From the NCBI GenBank assembly GCA_946807835.1, contig OX327702.1, positions 3,286,001-3,350,000 of the forward strand: 64,000 bases of DNA, in the 5' to 3' direction. Positions 40,039 to 53,045 of this stretch are shown here, one piece after another (the first letter of the stretch is position 1; every line of letters begins with the position of its first letter). The translations under genes were made by a program, and so were the position numbers. The stretch comes from Ailanthus altissimus (taxonomy: Eukaryota > Streptophyta > Magnoliopsida > Sapindales > Simaroubaceae). The notes below the pieces were generated by a model, which made no database searches, was not told the origin of the DNA, and saw only the letters and a program-made list of their open reading frames with translations.

Positions 40039-41796
40039 TTAGGACCAAAAACCTCCTCCAATGCCATCAACAATTCTTGAACTAAATATTTTTCTGCTCA
40101 CAAGCTCCCTCAATTCAAATTCACCTGGAAATCTCTGCTGCATCAGCTTAGAAAAAACCTGAAGTTTTCAAACGGAAGATTATGAACAGCAAGCAAAAAC
40201 AAGTTCATTATCTTCTAACAACTAAGATATAAAACCGAAACGAATTTTAAATTTCCAAGGAAAGGAAATTTTACCAATTCGCCGTTGCAAAAAACTTCGA
40301 ATGCACCAGAATTTTTCAGCTTGGATTGAATGAAGTTTCCGAAAAACCAAGTGCTAATAATCGTTCCGAATCTGCTCGCTCTCAAGGAGTAATACCAAGG
40401 AGGTGGTGTCACATATCCCAATTTTGGAAAAATTGCTTCTCCTCCCATTATTATTGCAATAATTCCCAGTTGAAAAATTGTTATAAATTTACTCAGTAGA
40501 CGTTTTAGAAATGGAGGAGGATGATTCGCCATGATCACATGGATTCCGGGAAATGCTGCTTCGAGCATACTTTTTGTTGTCATTGCATGTCCTCTGTGTC
40601 AAAAGCAGCACTGTTTCGTATGAATAGAAATAGCATAAAACCAACACATTGATTATGGAGAAATAAAACATTTGATTCTGAACAGCAAATGCAATTGATA
40701 ACAAAATTGAGGAAATGAGATTCAAAATCCTCTCCTAATCCAACACAAAAATATGATCAGTAATTGATAAAATAATAGATTTTGATTATTTATGTTTGAT
40801 GTAATACACGTATTAAAAGATTTTTTAAGACTTAAGTTTAACTTAAGAGATGGTCCTAATTCAAGAAAATGATCAATTTAGAGTTGACTTCTTACATGAG
40901 ATGAAATTTTGATGGGTTTTTTCAAAGGATTTTGGAATTGTAAAAACTACGAAGTTTGAAGATTGAATTCCATTCACTTTAAGATTGAGAAAGTTTGGTA
41001 CAAAAAAAAGTTACACGTAACTTCATTGACCATGACCCAAAACTCCAAAAGTGAAACAATGTGCTAGATTCCAAAATCCCAACAACAATTTGCCATATGA
41101 AACACGTTATTAAATCATTAATTAGACATGCTTGTAATATTATTTCATTGATAAGCTGGACCGAAATTTTAGATGAAAATTAACTCCTTTCAAATTTTGA
41201 TTCTTTATTATACTTTTCAATTTCAACAACATGGATTCAATTAATCTTAAACAAACAACACGAACTTCATGCCGGAGCCAAACAACTAATTAAAATTATT
41301 CACCGCACGTAACATAAAATTATTCAATCTAATGACTGACTAAACAAAATTTAATTGAACTTTCTCGGAAAAGACAAAGCAAACAATTAAAATGAAATTA
41401 ACCTATAAGAACAAGAAGTGCAAAAATTAATATTGATAATGTGGCCAACGCCTATCCCCGATCCAATGCTGCTGAATTTCTGCATGTCATCAAAATCCGA
41501 GACATTTATATATTTGTTATAGATTATATACCCAGATACGACGACGTAAATAATGTATATGTACATAAAAATCATGAAGATGATTAAGATTAGTGCTGGG
41601 CAAATGAGACCTTAGTTGGGAAATAATTCAAATGTTGGTGGTGGTGGTGAAGAGAATGGTATTTGGGTTGGTAATATTGATTACGAGGTTGATGAATTTG
41701 AGGGGTTCTTGCTCTTGGTGTAAAAAGATTAATAACGTCTGTGAAAAATAGAAATAATGGTAACCCTAGAAGAAGAAACTTGGTAATTGGATCCAT
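40039..41796 (-). CDS. SelT-like (Rdx family) thioredoxin-fold protein
   Basis: This is a plant homologue of selenoprotein T, an ER-membrane thioredoxin-like oxidoreductase. The model has four exons: 41796-41611, 41479-41403, 40593-40275 and 40158-40039, 702 nt in phase, 233 aa. An N-terminal hydrophobic segment (FLLLGLPLFLFF, residues about 7-18) looks like a signal anchor. The redox motif is CTSC (Cys82, Cys85), so cysteine takes the place of the animal selenocysteine, as is normal in plants. A second hydrophobic stretch (IFQLGIIAIIMGG) and the family signature FGNFIQSKLKNSGAFEVFCNGELV follow, ending in IVDGIGGGFWS. It is convergent with the tomosyn-like gene, whose stop lies about 570 bp away. 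Confidence 0.92.
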
Positions 41797-42779
41797 TTTT
41801 GAAGCTTTGAGAAACAACTTACAAAACCCACAAACATGCATGCCAAAAGAGAACGAGTCAATGTATTAAAAAAGAGGTTATGAATTTTTACGTAAGATTA
41901 TGTGACAAAAGTGATGGACAAGAGTGGCTTTTGGTAGCTAGTTGTATGCTTTGACACAAATTCTAGTTTGTTAAGTGTATGCATATCGAACTTAGAAACA
42001 TTTTGCCAAATTAAGCACATCGATCCTCTTTGCTCTGGATTTTATTTTGATTAAAAATTTAAATGTGTAATTAACGATACAAACAGTATTAAACATACAA
42101 ATTAATCATACAAACTTATTTATATTATCTGATTTGATATAATATTATTAGAATTAAGAGCGAACATATTGCTAGGCCTTTAGGGCTATGGCTGCCGATT
42201 CAAATTTTTTTAATTAAATAATATTTTTTTTATAATTTTACTCATGAAAATGAGTATTTTTATACTTTTAACTCCTATCAAATTTGAAATATTAATATAT
42301 ATATATATATATTCCCTTTATAATTAAGGTTTGTTTTTAATTTCAACAATTTGACCCCCATAAATTTTAGTTCGGCCTCTTAATGGAATGATAAATATTT
42401 TTAGAAAAATAAAATAAATAATGTGATAATAACTAAATCATCATATCATATCATTTGAGATGGTACAAGTAAATTTGTATAATTTAGTTTGTATATATAA
42501 TATTATTCATAATATAAAAAAAAAGATTACATAATTTGATTTTTATTTCCACATTTTACTTTCATTTAAAAGTGTAATCAAATTAAACTTCTAAATCCTT
42601 AAAAAAAAAAACTTTTAATTACCAAATAATCTAATAGTTTCTGTTAGAATCTAATACTCCTATTTAATTCGTTTTCGTTATAGTTGTTGAGGGCTTATAA
42701 AGGAGAAGTATAAGATTTAGATGTTCAACTCAAAAGATTAAATTGATAAGTGGAGAGACCATTCTATTTACAAATTAAA

Positions 42780-44416
42780 GAAAAATATCATTTTTATCAA
42801 TGGTTTTATTGATATATACCAACTTAGTCTTTTATTTTTTAATATATATACCACGTTAGTTTCTATAAAATTTATGTTAAATGGTTGTTATTCAAAGGTA
42901 AAATAGTACTTTTAGTCTTTCTCTTAAAATGGTCAAAATGTCAATTTGAAAAGTTTAAAAAGAAAATAGATTCATTAATTACATAATGAATAATATAAAT
43001 AAAAATAAAATAAAATTTTAAAAATATAATAAAATGACACGTGTTATAATACGATAAATTAATAATGACACGTATTATTATGTAATTAATTTATATTTTT
43101 AATAAATATTTTTTTTGAAGGAATAAAAATTTTTAATAAATATTTTAATAAAAGTATACGTGTTATAATATAGTTAGTTAATAATTACACGCGTCGTCAT
43201 ATAATTAGTTTATATTTTTAATAAATATATTTTTTAAGGGAATAAATATTTTTAAAAGTATAAATATATATTTTTAATAAAATGACACGTATCATAATAT
43301 GATTAGTTACAAATAACATGTGTTATCATATAATTGGTTTATATTTTTAATAAATATATTTTCTTAAATGAATAAATATTTTTAAAAGTGTAAATATATA
43401 CTTTTAATAAATATTTTAATAAAAGTACATGTGTTATAATATGATTAGTTACAAATGACACATTTTATCATATAATTAGTTTATATTTTTAATAAATATA
43501 TATTTTTAAAGGAATAAATATTTTTAAAAGTATAAATATATATTTTAATAAATATAAATAATAAAATACACATGTCATAGTATTATTAGTTACAAATGAT
43601 ACGTGTCATCGTATAATTAGTTTATATTTTTAATAAATATTTTAAAATAAAATAATTAATTAATAATTAAAATATTTACTGCCCATTATCGTTGAAAAAT
43701 AGCGATCGACTGATTATTGTTTTTTAACAATGGTAGGGTATTAATAAAGGCTAAATTTTTTTCTAATCTATATAATGGTATGGTCATTTTAAAAAAAAAA
43801 TATAAAAAATGACAATAAATAGTGGAGACGGGCGACGACCATCGCCATCCATTGTTAAACAGAGGGGCAGTGGCTTCTACCGCCCCTACCTATGGATAGG
43901 TCAGTTATCGATCTATCCATAAGTAAAGGTAGTGCAAGTCACCACCCTCTATTTGACGGCAAGCGACAGTGGTCGCTGCCCCTCCCCATTATTTTTTTAT
44001 CATATTTTGGTCTTTTTTTTATTTTTGCCAAAATGACTTCATTATTGTGTAAATAAAAAAATATGGAGTCTAACAATATAAAATTTGATAATTTTTTTTA
44101 TTAAAGTGTTATCGAAAAATAGTGGCCAGTATGTCTCCCTTTTAGGCTACAATTGTAGTTCTATTTTCAATTTTTTAAAAATTTTATTTATTTTATTTTA
44201 TTTTAAAAATATTTAATAAGAATATAAACTAATTACATGATATGTGTCATGATGATTTGTTAATATTTAATTTAAGGGTATTAAGGTAAAAATAATAAAA
44301 AAACAATCATTTAATAATTTTTTTTTAACTGCAAAGATTAATGTGGTATATATTAAAAAATAGATGACTAAATTGATATATATCAATAAAATTAAAGACG
44401 AAAATAATATTTTTTC
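42780..44416. mobile_element. Non-autonomous element with ~110-bp inverted repeats
   Basis: The two ends are inverted copies of each other for roughly 110 bp: the left end reads GAAAAATATCATTTT, then TTTTATTGATATATACCAA and TTTTTTAATATATA, and the right end reversed reads GAAAAAATATTATTTT, then TTTTATTGATATATATCAA and TTTTTTAATATATA. Long AT-rich TIRs and no coding content fit a Mutator-like non-autonomous element. I could not find a convincing target duplication. The interior carries the 43.0-43.65 kb tandem array and a segment shared with 450-1010. Confidence 0.7.
43020..43650. repeat. Degenerate tandem array with ACACGTGT-like motifs
   Basis: About five diverged units of roughly 120-150 bp occur, each with GTTATAATA then TTAGTTA, a GACACGTATTAT- or GATACGTGTCATC-like motif, ATAATTAGTTTATATTTTTA and AATAAATAT. 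It is all within the element at 42780-44416. Unit boundaries are approximate because small indels have accumulated. Confidence 0.7.
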
Positions 44417-45211
44417 TAAACTCAAGTATCAAATATTTTCTAACCAACCAACTCACTCAACCAACAAAGCTAGAAACTCCTTAAACTCAAGTATCATCCT
44501 AAATTAAGTATCAACTCTTTTCTAACCAACTAACTCACTCAACAAAGCTAAAAACTCTTTAAACTCAAGTATTAACCATTTTTTAGCCAACCAACTCACT
44601 CAACAAAGTTAGAAACTCACTCAACAATTCCTTCTCATAATGACATTAACCCTTTCATTTAATAGTGAATCTATCCACATTTCACCTATTAAAGTATTAA
44701 AATTTAATTCTGATACTACTTGTTTGAAGGTTTTAGACTTATAATAAAGAAGCTTATGATCTAAGTGTCTAATTCAAAAAATTAATCTAATAAATGAAAA
44801 ATTTATTCTATTTATAAACTTAAATATTAATATTTTTTCTTATCAACAAGAATAAAAGAAATTGTTCTTTATTTTTTTTCTGTTATTATTATTTGGAAGT
44901 TCTTTATAAGTACTGTGATTTTTATTTTTTTTGTGTTTTTGTTTTTGCTTTTTGACTGAGGCTTTAGTTGAATGTATTATTTATTCGTAACCTACAAAAA
45001 AGCTTTCGTTAAATTTTTAGTGGTCGTTATTAGAGCAGCAGCAAAATAAAAGCTAATATAAGATTAACAAATTAATTATTACAAAGTTTAGCATAAAAGC
45101 AGACAAGAGCTATCAAACGAGACGGAAAAGGACAGTACGATTGAGTTTACAAGAGGATTATTAAAGTGAATCTCATAAAAAAAAAAAGCAAAGAAATTGA
45201 CCCATAAAATT

Positions 45212-46443
45212 GGAAAAATACCAATTTAATCCATGTAAATATTAAAATATACCCTAAAAGTCTCTCATTTTTTTTCAAATCCACTTTAGTACCTATCTAC
45301 GTATAACAGTGCTGTTAGCTTGTATACTTTTTGGGTGCTTTTACAATAATATCATTTGATATGATAATTGACAAATATAATAATTTAAAAACTAAAATTA
45401 GAAAATATTAGATTTTCATTTTTATTTCTCCCTCCCTCCAATGTTTAATTTTCATTTTTCATTCCCACACCCCCCAACCTCCCACACCACCGCCGCCCAC
45501 CCCCGGCGGCAACCAAAAAAAAAAAAAAAAAGCCCCGCAAATTTTAATTTTTAAATTAAATTATAAAAAAAATTATTGTTCTTTTTTTTTTCAACATTTC
45601 CAGTTTTCTTCAATGCATTTAAATCAACACTTCAAATTATCTATAAAAATTAAATAATAGGTTAATTTTATAAAATACAATACCACCAATCAAGACCATC
45701 TTCATATAATACCACCAATCACCAATCTTTTATATAACAACACATTAATTTTTTATTTTTATTTTTTTCTCACATATAAGTGGTGGGGATTAAAAGATAG
45801 AATAGGTGAAGCGTCAACAAGTGTCACGAACTTTTTTGAATACATGCGGTCTTAAACACTTTCAAGTGTTAAGTAGTCTAAAAAATAATAAATTAAAAAA
45901 AAATGAAGAAGATGAGTATAAAGTGTTTGAGAGAATGTTCTTATATTACTAATAAAGAGAATTATAAGTAGTTAAGAGATGTGTTGTTCTAAATGAAAGC
46001 TCACCTATTTATAACAAAAATTATATACAATAGACAGTTAAAATTAAAAATGTGATCCATGAAATATTTTAATGACTCAAGTAGCTTTCAAGGGTTTTGA
46101 GACGCACTAAATATTTAATAAAATATTTAAAAATATTTAGAGTGTGACACAAAACACAATAAATATTATAATAATATTGAAAGAGAACTAGTTTTGGAGA
46201 TTGAGAAATGAAATGATAAATAACAGAAAATGAGAATGAAACTTAATATTTGAGGAGAAATAAAAAAATAAATATTTTTTTAGAAAGTAAAATATGATAA
46301 TAAAAAACTTTTTTTTCATAAATAGTAAATATTTAACTGGACCGTCATAATGGTAGGGATTAAAGTAAATTTTTTTTAAAAAAAATTATGAGACTTTTAA
46401 AACAAATTCTAATATTTACAAGGACTAAGCTGATGTTTTTCAT
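45212..46443. mobile_element. TIR element with exact 8-bp target duplication
   Basis: The left end GGAAAAATACCAATTTAATCC and the reversed right end ATGAAAAACATCAGCTTAGTCC continue as inverted copies through TGTAAATATTA and CTAAAAGTCTC/TTAAAAGTCTC, for about 80 bp in all. The octamer ATAAAATT flanks both sides (45204-45211 and 46444-46451). The element is 1232 bp with no coding capacity. Long TIRs suggest Mutator-like, while 8 bp suggests hAT; the class is left open. Confidence 0.75.
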
Positions 46444-46514
46444 ATAAAATTTCAAAGCTTAAAGTTTCTAATTTGAATAAACTATGAAGAGGGCATTAAA
46501 AAGAATATATTAAT

Positions 46515-47660
46515 AGATGAAATGGTCGGTTCACTGAAAAAATAGTCTCATCTACTTCATCAAAACTTACATTATTTCAAACCTTTGACTTGGTAAAAAT
46601 CTTACTTTTGCTTTCTCTAATATCACCCTTTCACACAATTTTTGAACAAATTATATATCTAACTTTTGCTAATTCAATATTATAATCTTTACGTAAAAAT
46701 ATTAAACTAAGTGGACCCTAGCAACGAGAATCAACAATACTTTAAGTTTATACAATTCTTTTTACACTATTTATATACAATTGATTAATTTGCTTTTAAT
46801 GAGTGGAATTAAATTTCATGTATAATTGATACATGATTAATACGTTATAAATAATGTACAATTGAAATGTAATTTTAAATAATAATCAAAGTGGATTAAT
46901 TCAACATAGTAAAAATAATGAAAAAAAATTGTGTAAAAAAATGAGAACTATTAATCCTTCCCCAATTTAATAATGCTTCGCGTATTATAATCTAAAAAAA
47001 TGTACTTAAATAAAAATAATTACTATAATATGATTTAAATTTGTGTCGAAATAGAAAAATAATATATTTTCTTTGTTTTTTAACATAGTTTTTATTAGAG
47101 AAATTTTTTAGTACATCAAAAGTAGTACAATTATTCAGTCATATTAATATTAATATATGTGGGGTTCTCATTTATTGTATTTATCAATTTATTTAGTAAT
47201 TTTTAATATAAAAACATTCATATCATAATTTTTTTTTCGAGTTATTATATAAATTATGTGATATTTTATATACTAAAATATATTATATAAACACTACATA
47301 AATTTAAAGTAATTTAATTTGTAGGTGTAGTTAGGTTTTAAACAATTTTAAAACATAATTAATATAAATGAAAAAGATTGAAATGATCTCAGCAACAACA
47401 CCCCACCAAAAAAAAGGGGGGAAAGATTAGCACACAAATTTCAAAACTTATAATGTCTCTTATTTGACTCAACTATGTATATATATATATATATAGAGAA
47501 AATTAGAAAAATCTATAAGAATTAGATAGTGAGATTTACAGAAATGGTCGGTGTTTTGGAAAGCATGCTCTCTCTTTCATAAAATTCTTCATTTTTTTTA
47601 CGACATTGACTTGGTTTAAAACCCTCTTTTTGCTTTCTCCACTTAAATCTTTTTATACTA
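46515..47660. repeat. Dispersed direct repeat pair (46.52-46.65 and 47.54-47.66 kb)
   Basis: Two stretches about 1.02 kb apart share GAAATGGTCGGT, TTGACTTGGT, TTTTGCTTTCTC and CTTT-rich text in the same order and orientation. They are relics of one repeat family of unknown class. The intervening DNA has AT microsatellites and no gene. Confidence 0.5.
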
Positions 47661-47873
47661 CTTTTCATTTGAATAATTTTATTTTCATTAATAAAATATT
47701 CTAATTGATTGAGTGATTAAATAGCTTATTTTTATTTTGTTGCTTGAATATTTGTTGATGTGCTTTGCGCTCGTAATTACTCAAATTCAAATAAAAAAAC
47801 AATGAGTAACGGTTAATATTTGTGAATGAAAATTTTCATTTTTATCTATTTTTTTCCAAAAAAATATTTTACT

Positions 47874-47878
<5 letters not shown>

Positions 47879-47917
<39 letters not shown>
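47879..47917. repeat. (AT)n microsatellite
   Basis: An uninterrupted run of about 19 AT units. Shorter AT arrays are at 49165-49189, 47475-47495, 42297-42311 and 32281-32301. Confidence 0.95.
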
Positions 47918-47918
<1 letters not shown>

Positions 47919-50102
47919 TTAGAAGAAAGTGTTGGATATATATTTATTTGATTTAGATAAAAAGATATTCGAGTTTGAGACATCAATATTAATAAAAAAT
48001 AAGTATCATTAATAAAAAAAAATTGTAGTTATTATTAAGTCTTCGACCACATTATCAACAATATATGTTTCAAAATATTATTGTTAATGCCCCTTTTATA
48101 AAAAAAAAAAAGTAAACATAAATAATGTTATTGCCTTGCCAAGAATTCATTTTTTGAAATGATTAATAATATAACGGTGGGAAAAGTTTTTGGGTCATTT
48201 AAAGAAGTGTTGCAATCTTCTATGTGCAAAATGGGTAAATAATTTTCTCTTAAATTTTGAAAGTAGATTCTACCATCAATTAATTGAGACGAAATTGTCA
48301 GTAAATGCAGTGATGTAGGGATACTAAGAGATTGTATATTCAAGGCATGTTAAGTATTGTTCTTGCATTATTTTTTCTCCAGAATGACGATGATAAAGAT
48401 GTAAATGAGTTGTATAGTAATATAGTTTCAAATTTTAATTACTATTAAATTTATAACAATACATGTAATATAATTTTAGGATTCAATGTCTATTAAATTT
48501 ATAATAGTTTACATTAATTACAAATTCTATTAAGACTATATAATAATTTTCAATGAGAGTTGATAGATAGAGAGGATATAAGAGGAGGATGAGAGATTTT
48601 TTATCTATATCTCAAAGAATGAGGTGTGCTTATCTTTTTATAAAGGTATTTGTGCCTCCTTGAAAGTGCACAATACCTTTTCAGATTAACATATCCTTCA
48701 AAGTAGACATATACATTTTTAAAGAATCATAACTTTAAGAAAAGTTGTATTTCTTTCCATAAGATCACAACCTTTGATTTAAATTAATGTCTTTCCAAAG
48801 AAATGCAACTTATTGAAAAGTTAATTGATTCTTCCAATAAATCACACCTTCAACTCTAGTACTATAGCCTTTAGAATTGGTGACAATGAGTTTAAAATAA
48901 GGAGTGGTAGCCCAATCTAGACGTTACAGTGCCTACATTTTGTTTTAAGTGTTACAGCACTCAACTCTATTTTCTAGGTGCTACAGCGCTAGTCTTGGAC
49001 TGCCTTTTCTTCTTTTCTCTCCTTTTTACTTTATATTCTTCCCTCTTTATTATATCTTCAACATATATAATTATTTTGAAATACTCTACAGTATACAACA
49101 AAAACTATATAATAGATCTGACCTAACATTTTGTTAGACTGTAACTAAAACTGGGTGATAGTATTTATATATATATATATATATATATAGGGTAATTGCT
49201 AGGATAATAGTCAAACAGAATAGTTCAAAAACCATTAAAGCACTTTTTGGTAACGAAATTCTCTTATTTGGAATCTCTGCAGTTAGTACTTTTTTTTTGT
49301 GTTAGTATTTTAGATGATGAATTCAACCTCTTCTCTCTTATAAAAAAAAATATTTTGTTTAGACGATGAATTTATCCTTTGCCTTTCTAAAAAAAAATAC
49401 TTTAATGCTTACGTCAATATTTAAAAAAAAAAACTATTGCTTGTGTATGAAAGAGTATATGGACAAATAGGTAGAGTTGTTTTACTATGTCCATGAATAA
49501 ATAGTTATCAATTATGAATCAATCATGATCAATAATAAACAATTATTTATTTTAATAGGATATAAGTTTAACTTATTTTTAAAGTATATGCATGTGAATT
49601 TAATTTGAACTTTTATTAAATAGAGTATGAATCAATTTTAAAGTTCTTTTTTACTATTTATGTTGGCAAGGGAACTTTGGAAAAAACCAACTAATTTGTC
49701 TTTAAAATATTCCCATCCATTGGATTTATTTTACGGTCTATGATTTATTCAATCTTTAATATATATATATATATATTATTTCTTATTTATCATTATTCAC
49801 AAGGAAGCTATTGAGTAGCTGGTGTACTGTACTTGGCTAGTATAAATTATATTTATTTTGGTATCTACAAAAATTCTCCATGAAAATCACTTGTCCAAGA
49901 CCTCTTGACCAATTCGATTTTATTATTATTATGAAGAAAAAATAGATTAATCAGTCAAATTATTATATTTAAGCCAGTATTGGTTATCTCTAAAGAAGCG
50001 AGTTTAGATTATTAGTTAAATTGTCATATCTACACAAGTATCGGGTTTTTTTTTTTTGGAGGAAGTAAGACTAGATAATTGGTAAAAATATTATATCTAA
50101 AC

Positions 50103-51287
50103 TAGGGATGACAAAAACACTCACTAAAACTTGTTCGCATTGGAAATGATTTGGTAAGACTTAAAACGGATTTGGTATATAAAATAAAAACTTGCAACAG
50201 ATTTGGTACGGGTTTGGTATATAAAATAAAAACTTGCAGCAGATTTGGTATGAGTACGAATTCGGTATAAAATCTATGAATACTCGTTGCGGGTATTCGC
50301 ATACCCGTAAATATTACTGTTTTTAATTGTTTTAAAAAAAAAAAAAATTTAATAGTTTTAAGTTAAAATTTAAAAAGTAGCCCTAGTCCCATTTTATTAC
50401 TTATTTTTGTTTCTAAGATTAAACACTTAAATTTTCTTTATTATGCAATTGTCTTTTTCACTAAAACAAATTCTAGATTTCTTTACTCTCGTCTTCTTCT
50501 CAAATTTACAGCTCTAATAGATTGAATTTATTCTTTGTTTATTTAGTAATTTTTTATTTTTTTTTATTTTTTAAGGCAAATTATAACTTTTTTTTTAAGA
50601 ACAAAATTCTTAAAAGATTAAACACCAACTTATATTTTTCTATAAATAAAAGTATGTCTAATTCACAATCTAACTATTTCATAGTTTCTCATCCTAACAA
50701 AAAGAACAACCTAACCCCAACACTCATTAGTAGGAAATAAACCTAATGATATTAACAATTTATCATGTAAAATAATTTGATTATTTTTATAATATTATCA
50801 TTAATTTTTATGCTTTATTATTGAATAGATGGAGGTTGGTAATAATTTATTATTTTTAATAAGCGATGAAAGCTTTATAGTAGTGATGTAAATGAATTTC
50901 TAATAAAGGAAGTTGAAATGGATTCAAACTAAATACCAATGGCATTTTAAGAAATTATAAATAATACGAGCAAAATTGTTATATTTTGATTGATAATACT
51001 TTTAAATTAATGATCTGATTATAAATTTATAATTGCTATATTTTATAAATTTTTATTTAAATTAATATTATTATTTAATTTTGTATTATATAAATATAAA
51101 ACCTGCTTAAAAATCGCAGATAACCTGTTATGGGTTTGGTAATAATTATAAACTCATTAAAGCGGATTTAATAATAAAACTTCAAACCCGCAACAAGTTT
51201 AGAAAGAATTTAGTATTTCATTTTTTAAGCAGATGTAGATATTAGTTTAAAAATATCTATCCCAAACCCAATCCTGTGCCATCCCTA
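50103..51287. mobile_element. hAT-like non-autonomous transposon
   Basis: Terminal inverted repeats TAGGGATGACA (left) and TAGGGATGGCA (right, reversed) bound 1185 bp. They are flanked by the 8-bp direct repeats ATCTAAAC (50095-50102) and ATATAAAC (51288-51295), which match at 7 of 8 bases. The TAGGGATGGCA-type end and 8-bp duplication are hAT hallmarks. Near the left end a 43-bp unit (about 50168-50253) containing TTTGGTATATAAAATAAAAA is duplicated in tandem, as is common for subterminal repeats of hAT elements. There is no transposase. Confidence 0.82.
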
Positions 51288-52710
51288 ATATAAACATGTG
51301 TCAGCTATTTCCAAGGAAGCAGGCTTAGATTATTAATTAAATCATCATATCCAAATTAGTATTGACTATTTCTAAGGAAACAAACCTATATTATTTTTAT
51401 CAATCATGCTCTCATTTACACATTCATATGCTCATTTTGTAACTTAAAAATAAATTTCGATCGAGTTTAAATGAAATCAATAAATGAAGGATGAATTATA
51501 TCTTTTTTGTAGTTTATTTATAAATGTAAAAGAGTTTACCAATTTTACAAAATTTCGTGTTTTCTCTTTCAATCACCTTTATTTTTTACAGTCGTCCTTA
51601 TGTTGCAGCTTTATTATCCTAAATAATTTGACCACTTTATTTTTAAGCCTAATTATATATCTTTTTTAAAATTGTAATTCTTCAAACTTTTAAGTTCTTG
51701 GTAAGAGTTCACTTTTCTTGCGATCAAAAATCAATTATGATTAGTCAAATACAAAAGATTATAAGATAATAAGTGTAACGGTGGCAGTAGTTTGGTCTAG
51801 ATCAAAATAGATTAATAAATAAAAAATAAAACAAAATAACAGTTAAAAAGAGATAATCAGATTTTGACGACCAACGGCTTGAAAGATATCAAGAGCTATT
51901 AAGTTTTGATAAGTGGCGTATGAGGAGTACTTCAATATATTTAATCAATGGTGGGAGTGGTTGAATCGACGAGTTCGAGGGGTGGAGTTTCACAAAGTTT
52001 TAGCACAGTTTTGTTGTGATTTAAGCTATTTTAGCCTCTTTAAAAGTTCAATGCTTAGGAGTATTTTAATGTCTTACTCAAGAACAAATGGTTAGTAGAG
52101 TGCGACGATTGATGAAGGTAAGCCGTTCTTGATAAGTTGTCTTATTACCCATGATATTTTTTTATGTTTCCCATTTTCTTTTTGTCTCTTTTTTTCCATC
52201 TTTTTTTCTTTCTTTCTTATTTTTTTTTCCCAATTTCAATTTCTTTTGTAAGTAGTCATTTTTTATTCAAAACATTCCTACACATTAATAAAATTTTCTA
52301 TTTCGAAACTTTCACAATCAATTACTTTCTTATTCTTGCATTACTTTTTAATATATGTTATTTCTTTATTGTTATCTATTTGAATGCTCTTAAACATGTA
52401 GTGTGTGACGTATCATAATTGCCAATAAAAATTATGTTTAGTTTGGTACCTATAGTCAACATATAGTAACTCTTAGAGTTAAATTTAGGTGAAATTATGT
52501 AGTTCTGAATTGTAATCTTATATATGTGTGTGTATATATGTGTATATAAGTATGTAAGGAGCTCAACGTTGGTATAATATTATCTATTTTGGGCCTAAAC
52601 TCTTATTATTTTGCTATTTAGTTTTACTTAAAATGTCTCATACCAATAGAGATATAGTTCACTCCTTATATATTCACGATCTTCCTCATTTGTTGCTAAT
52701 GTGAGACTTT

Positions 52711-53045
52711 TGTTTGCTTCCTTAACAATTCTTCTCTCGAACAAAAGACCACTGAACCTCAATTCAAACAGTGTCCCATTTGTATATTTTACACACAGGA
52801 AGATCTCGCTTTCTTTCGGTATTCATATTTTACCTATCTTCACTACGTTAAGGGTGCACGCCTTACGTGAAACGTAAAAGTACTTTGTTCGCTTCCTTAA
52901 CAATCCTCCCATCGAACAAAGGACCATTGAGCCTCCCCTCAAACGATATCCCATTCGTCTATCTTCTACACAGGAAGATCTCGCTCTCTTTTGATACTTA
53001 TCTTCACTGCATTGAGGGCGCACGCCTTACGTGAGTCACCAAAGT
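52711..53045. repeat. 176-bp tandem duplication
   Basis: Copy 1 (52711-52886) and copy 2 (52887-about 53045) share GCTTCCTTAACAAT, TCGAACAAA, GACCA, ACAGGAAGATCTCGCT, TATCTTCACT and GCACGCCTTACGTGA in order. A weaker third partial copy follows (CACACCTTACGTGAAAC near 53105). Upstream text with TGGGCCTAAACTC and TCATACCAATAGAGAT resembles a repeat commonly dispersed in dicot genomes (from memory, not searched). No gene is assigned. Confidence 0.75.

Noticed and set aside
41403..41479. Possible selenocysteine codon in the SelT-like gene
   Set aside because: The redox motif is encoded by two ordinary Cys codons (TGC and TGT); there is no in-frame TGA, and flowering plants lack the selenocysteine machinery.
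52823..53023. 66-residue minus-strand frame
   Set aside because: It falls entirely within the 176-bp tandem duplication and is not kept open in both copies.
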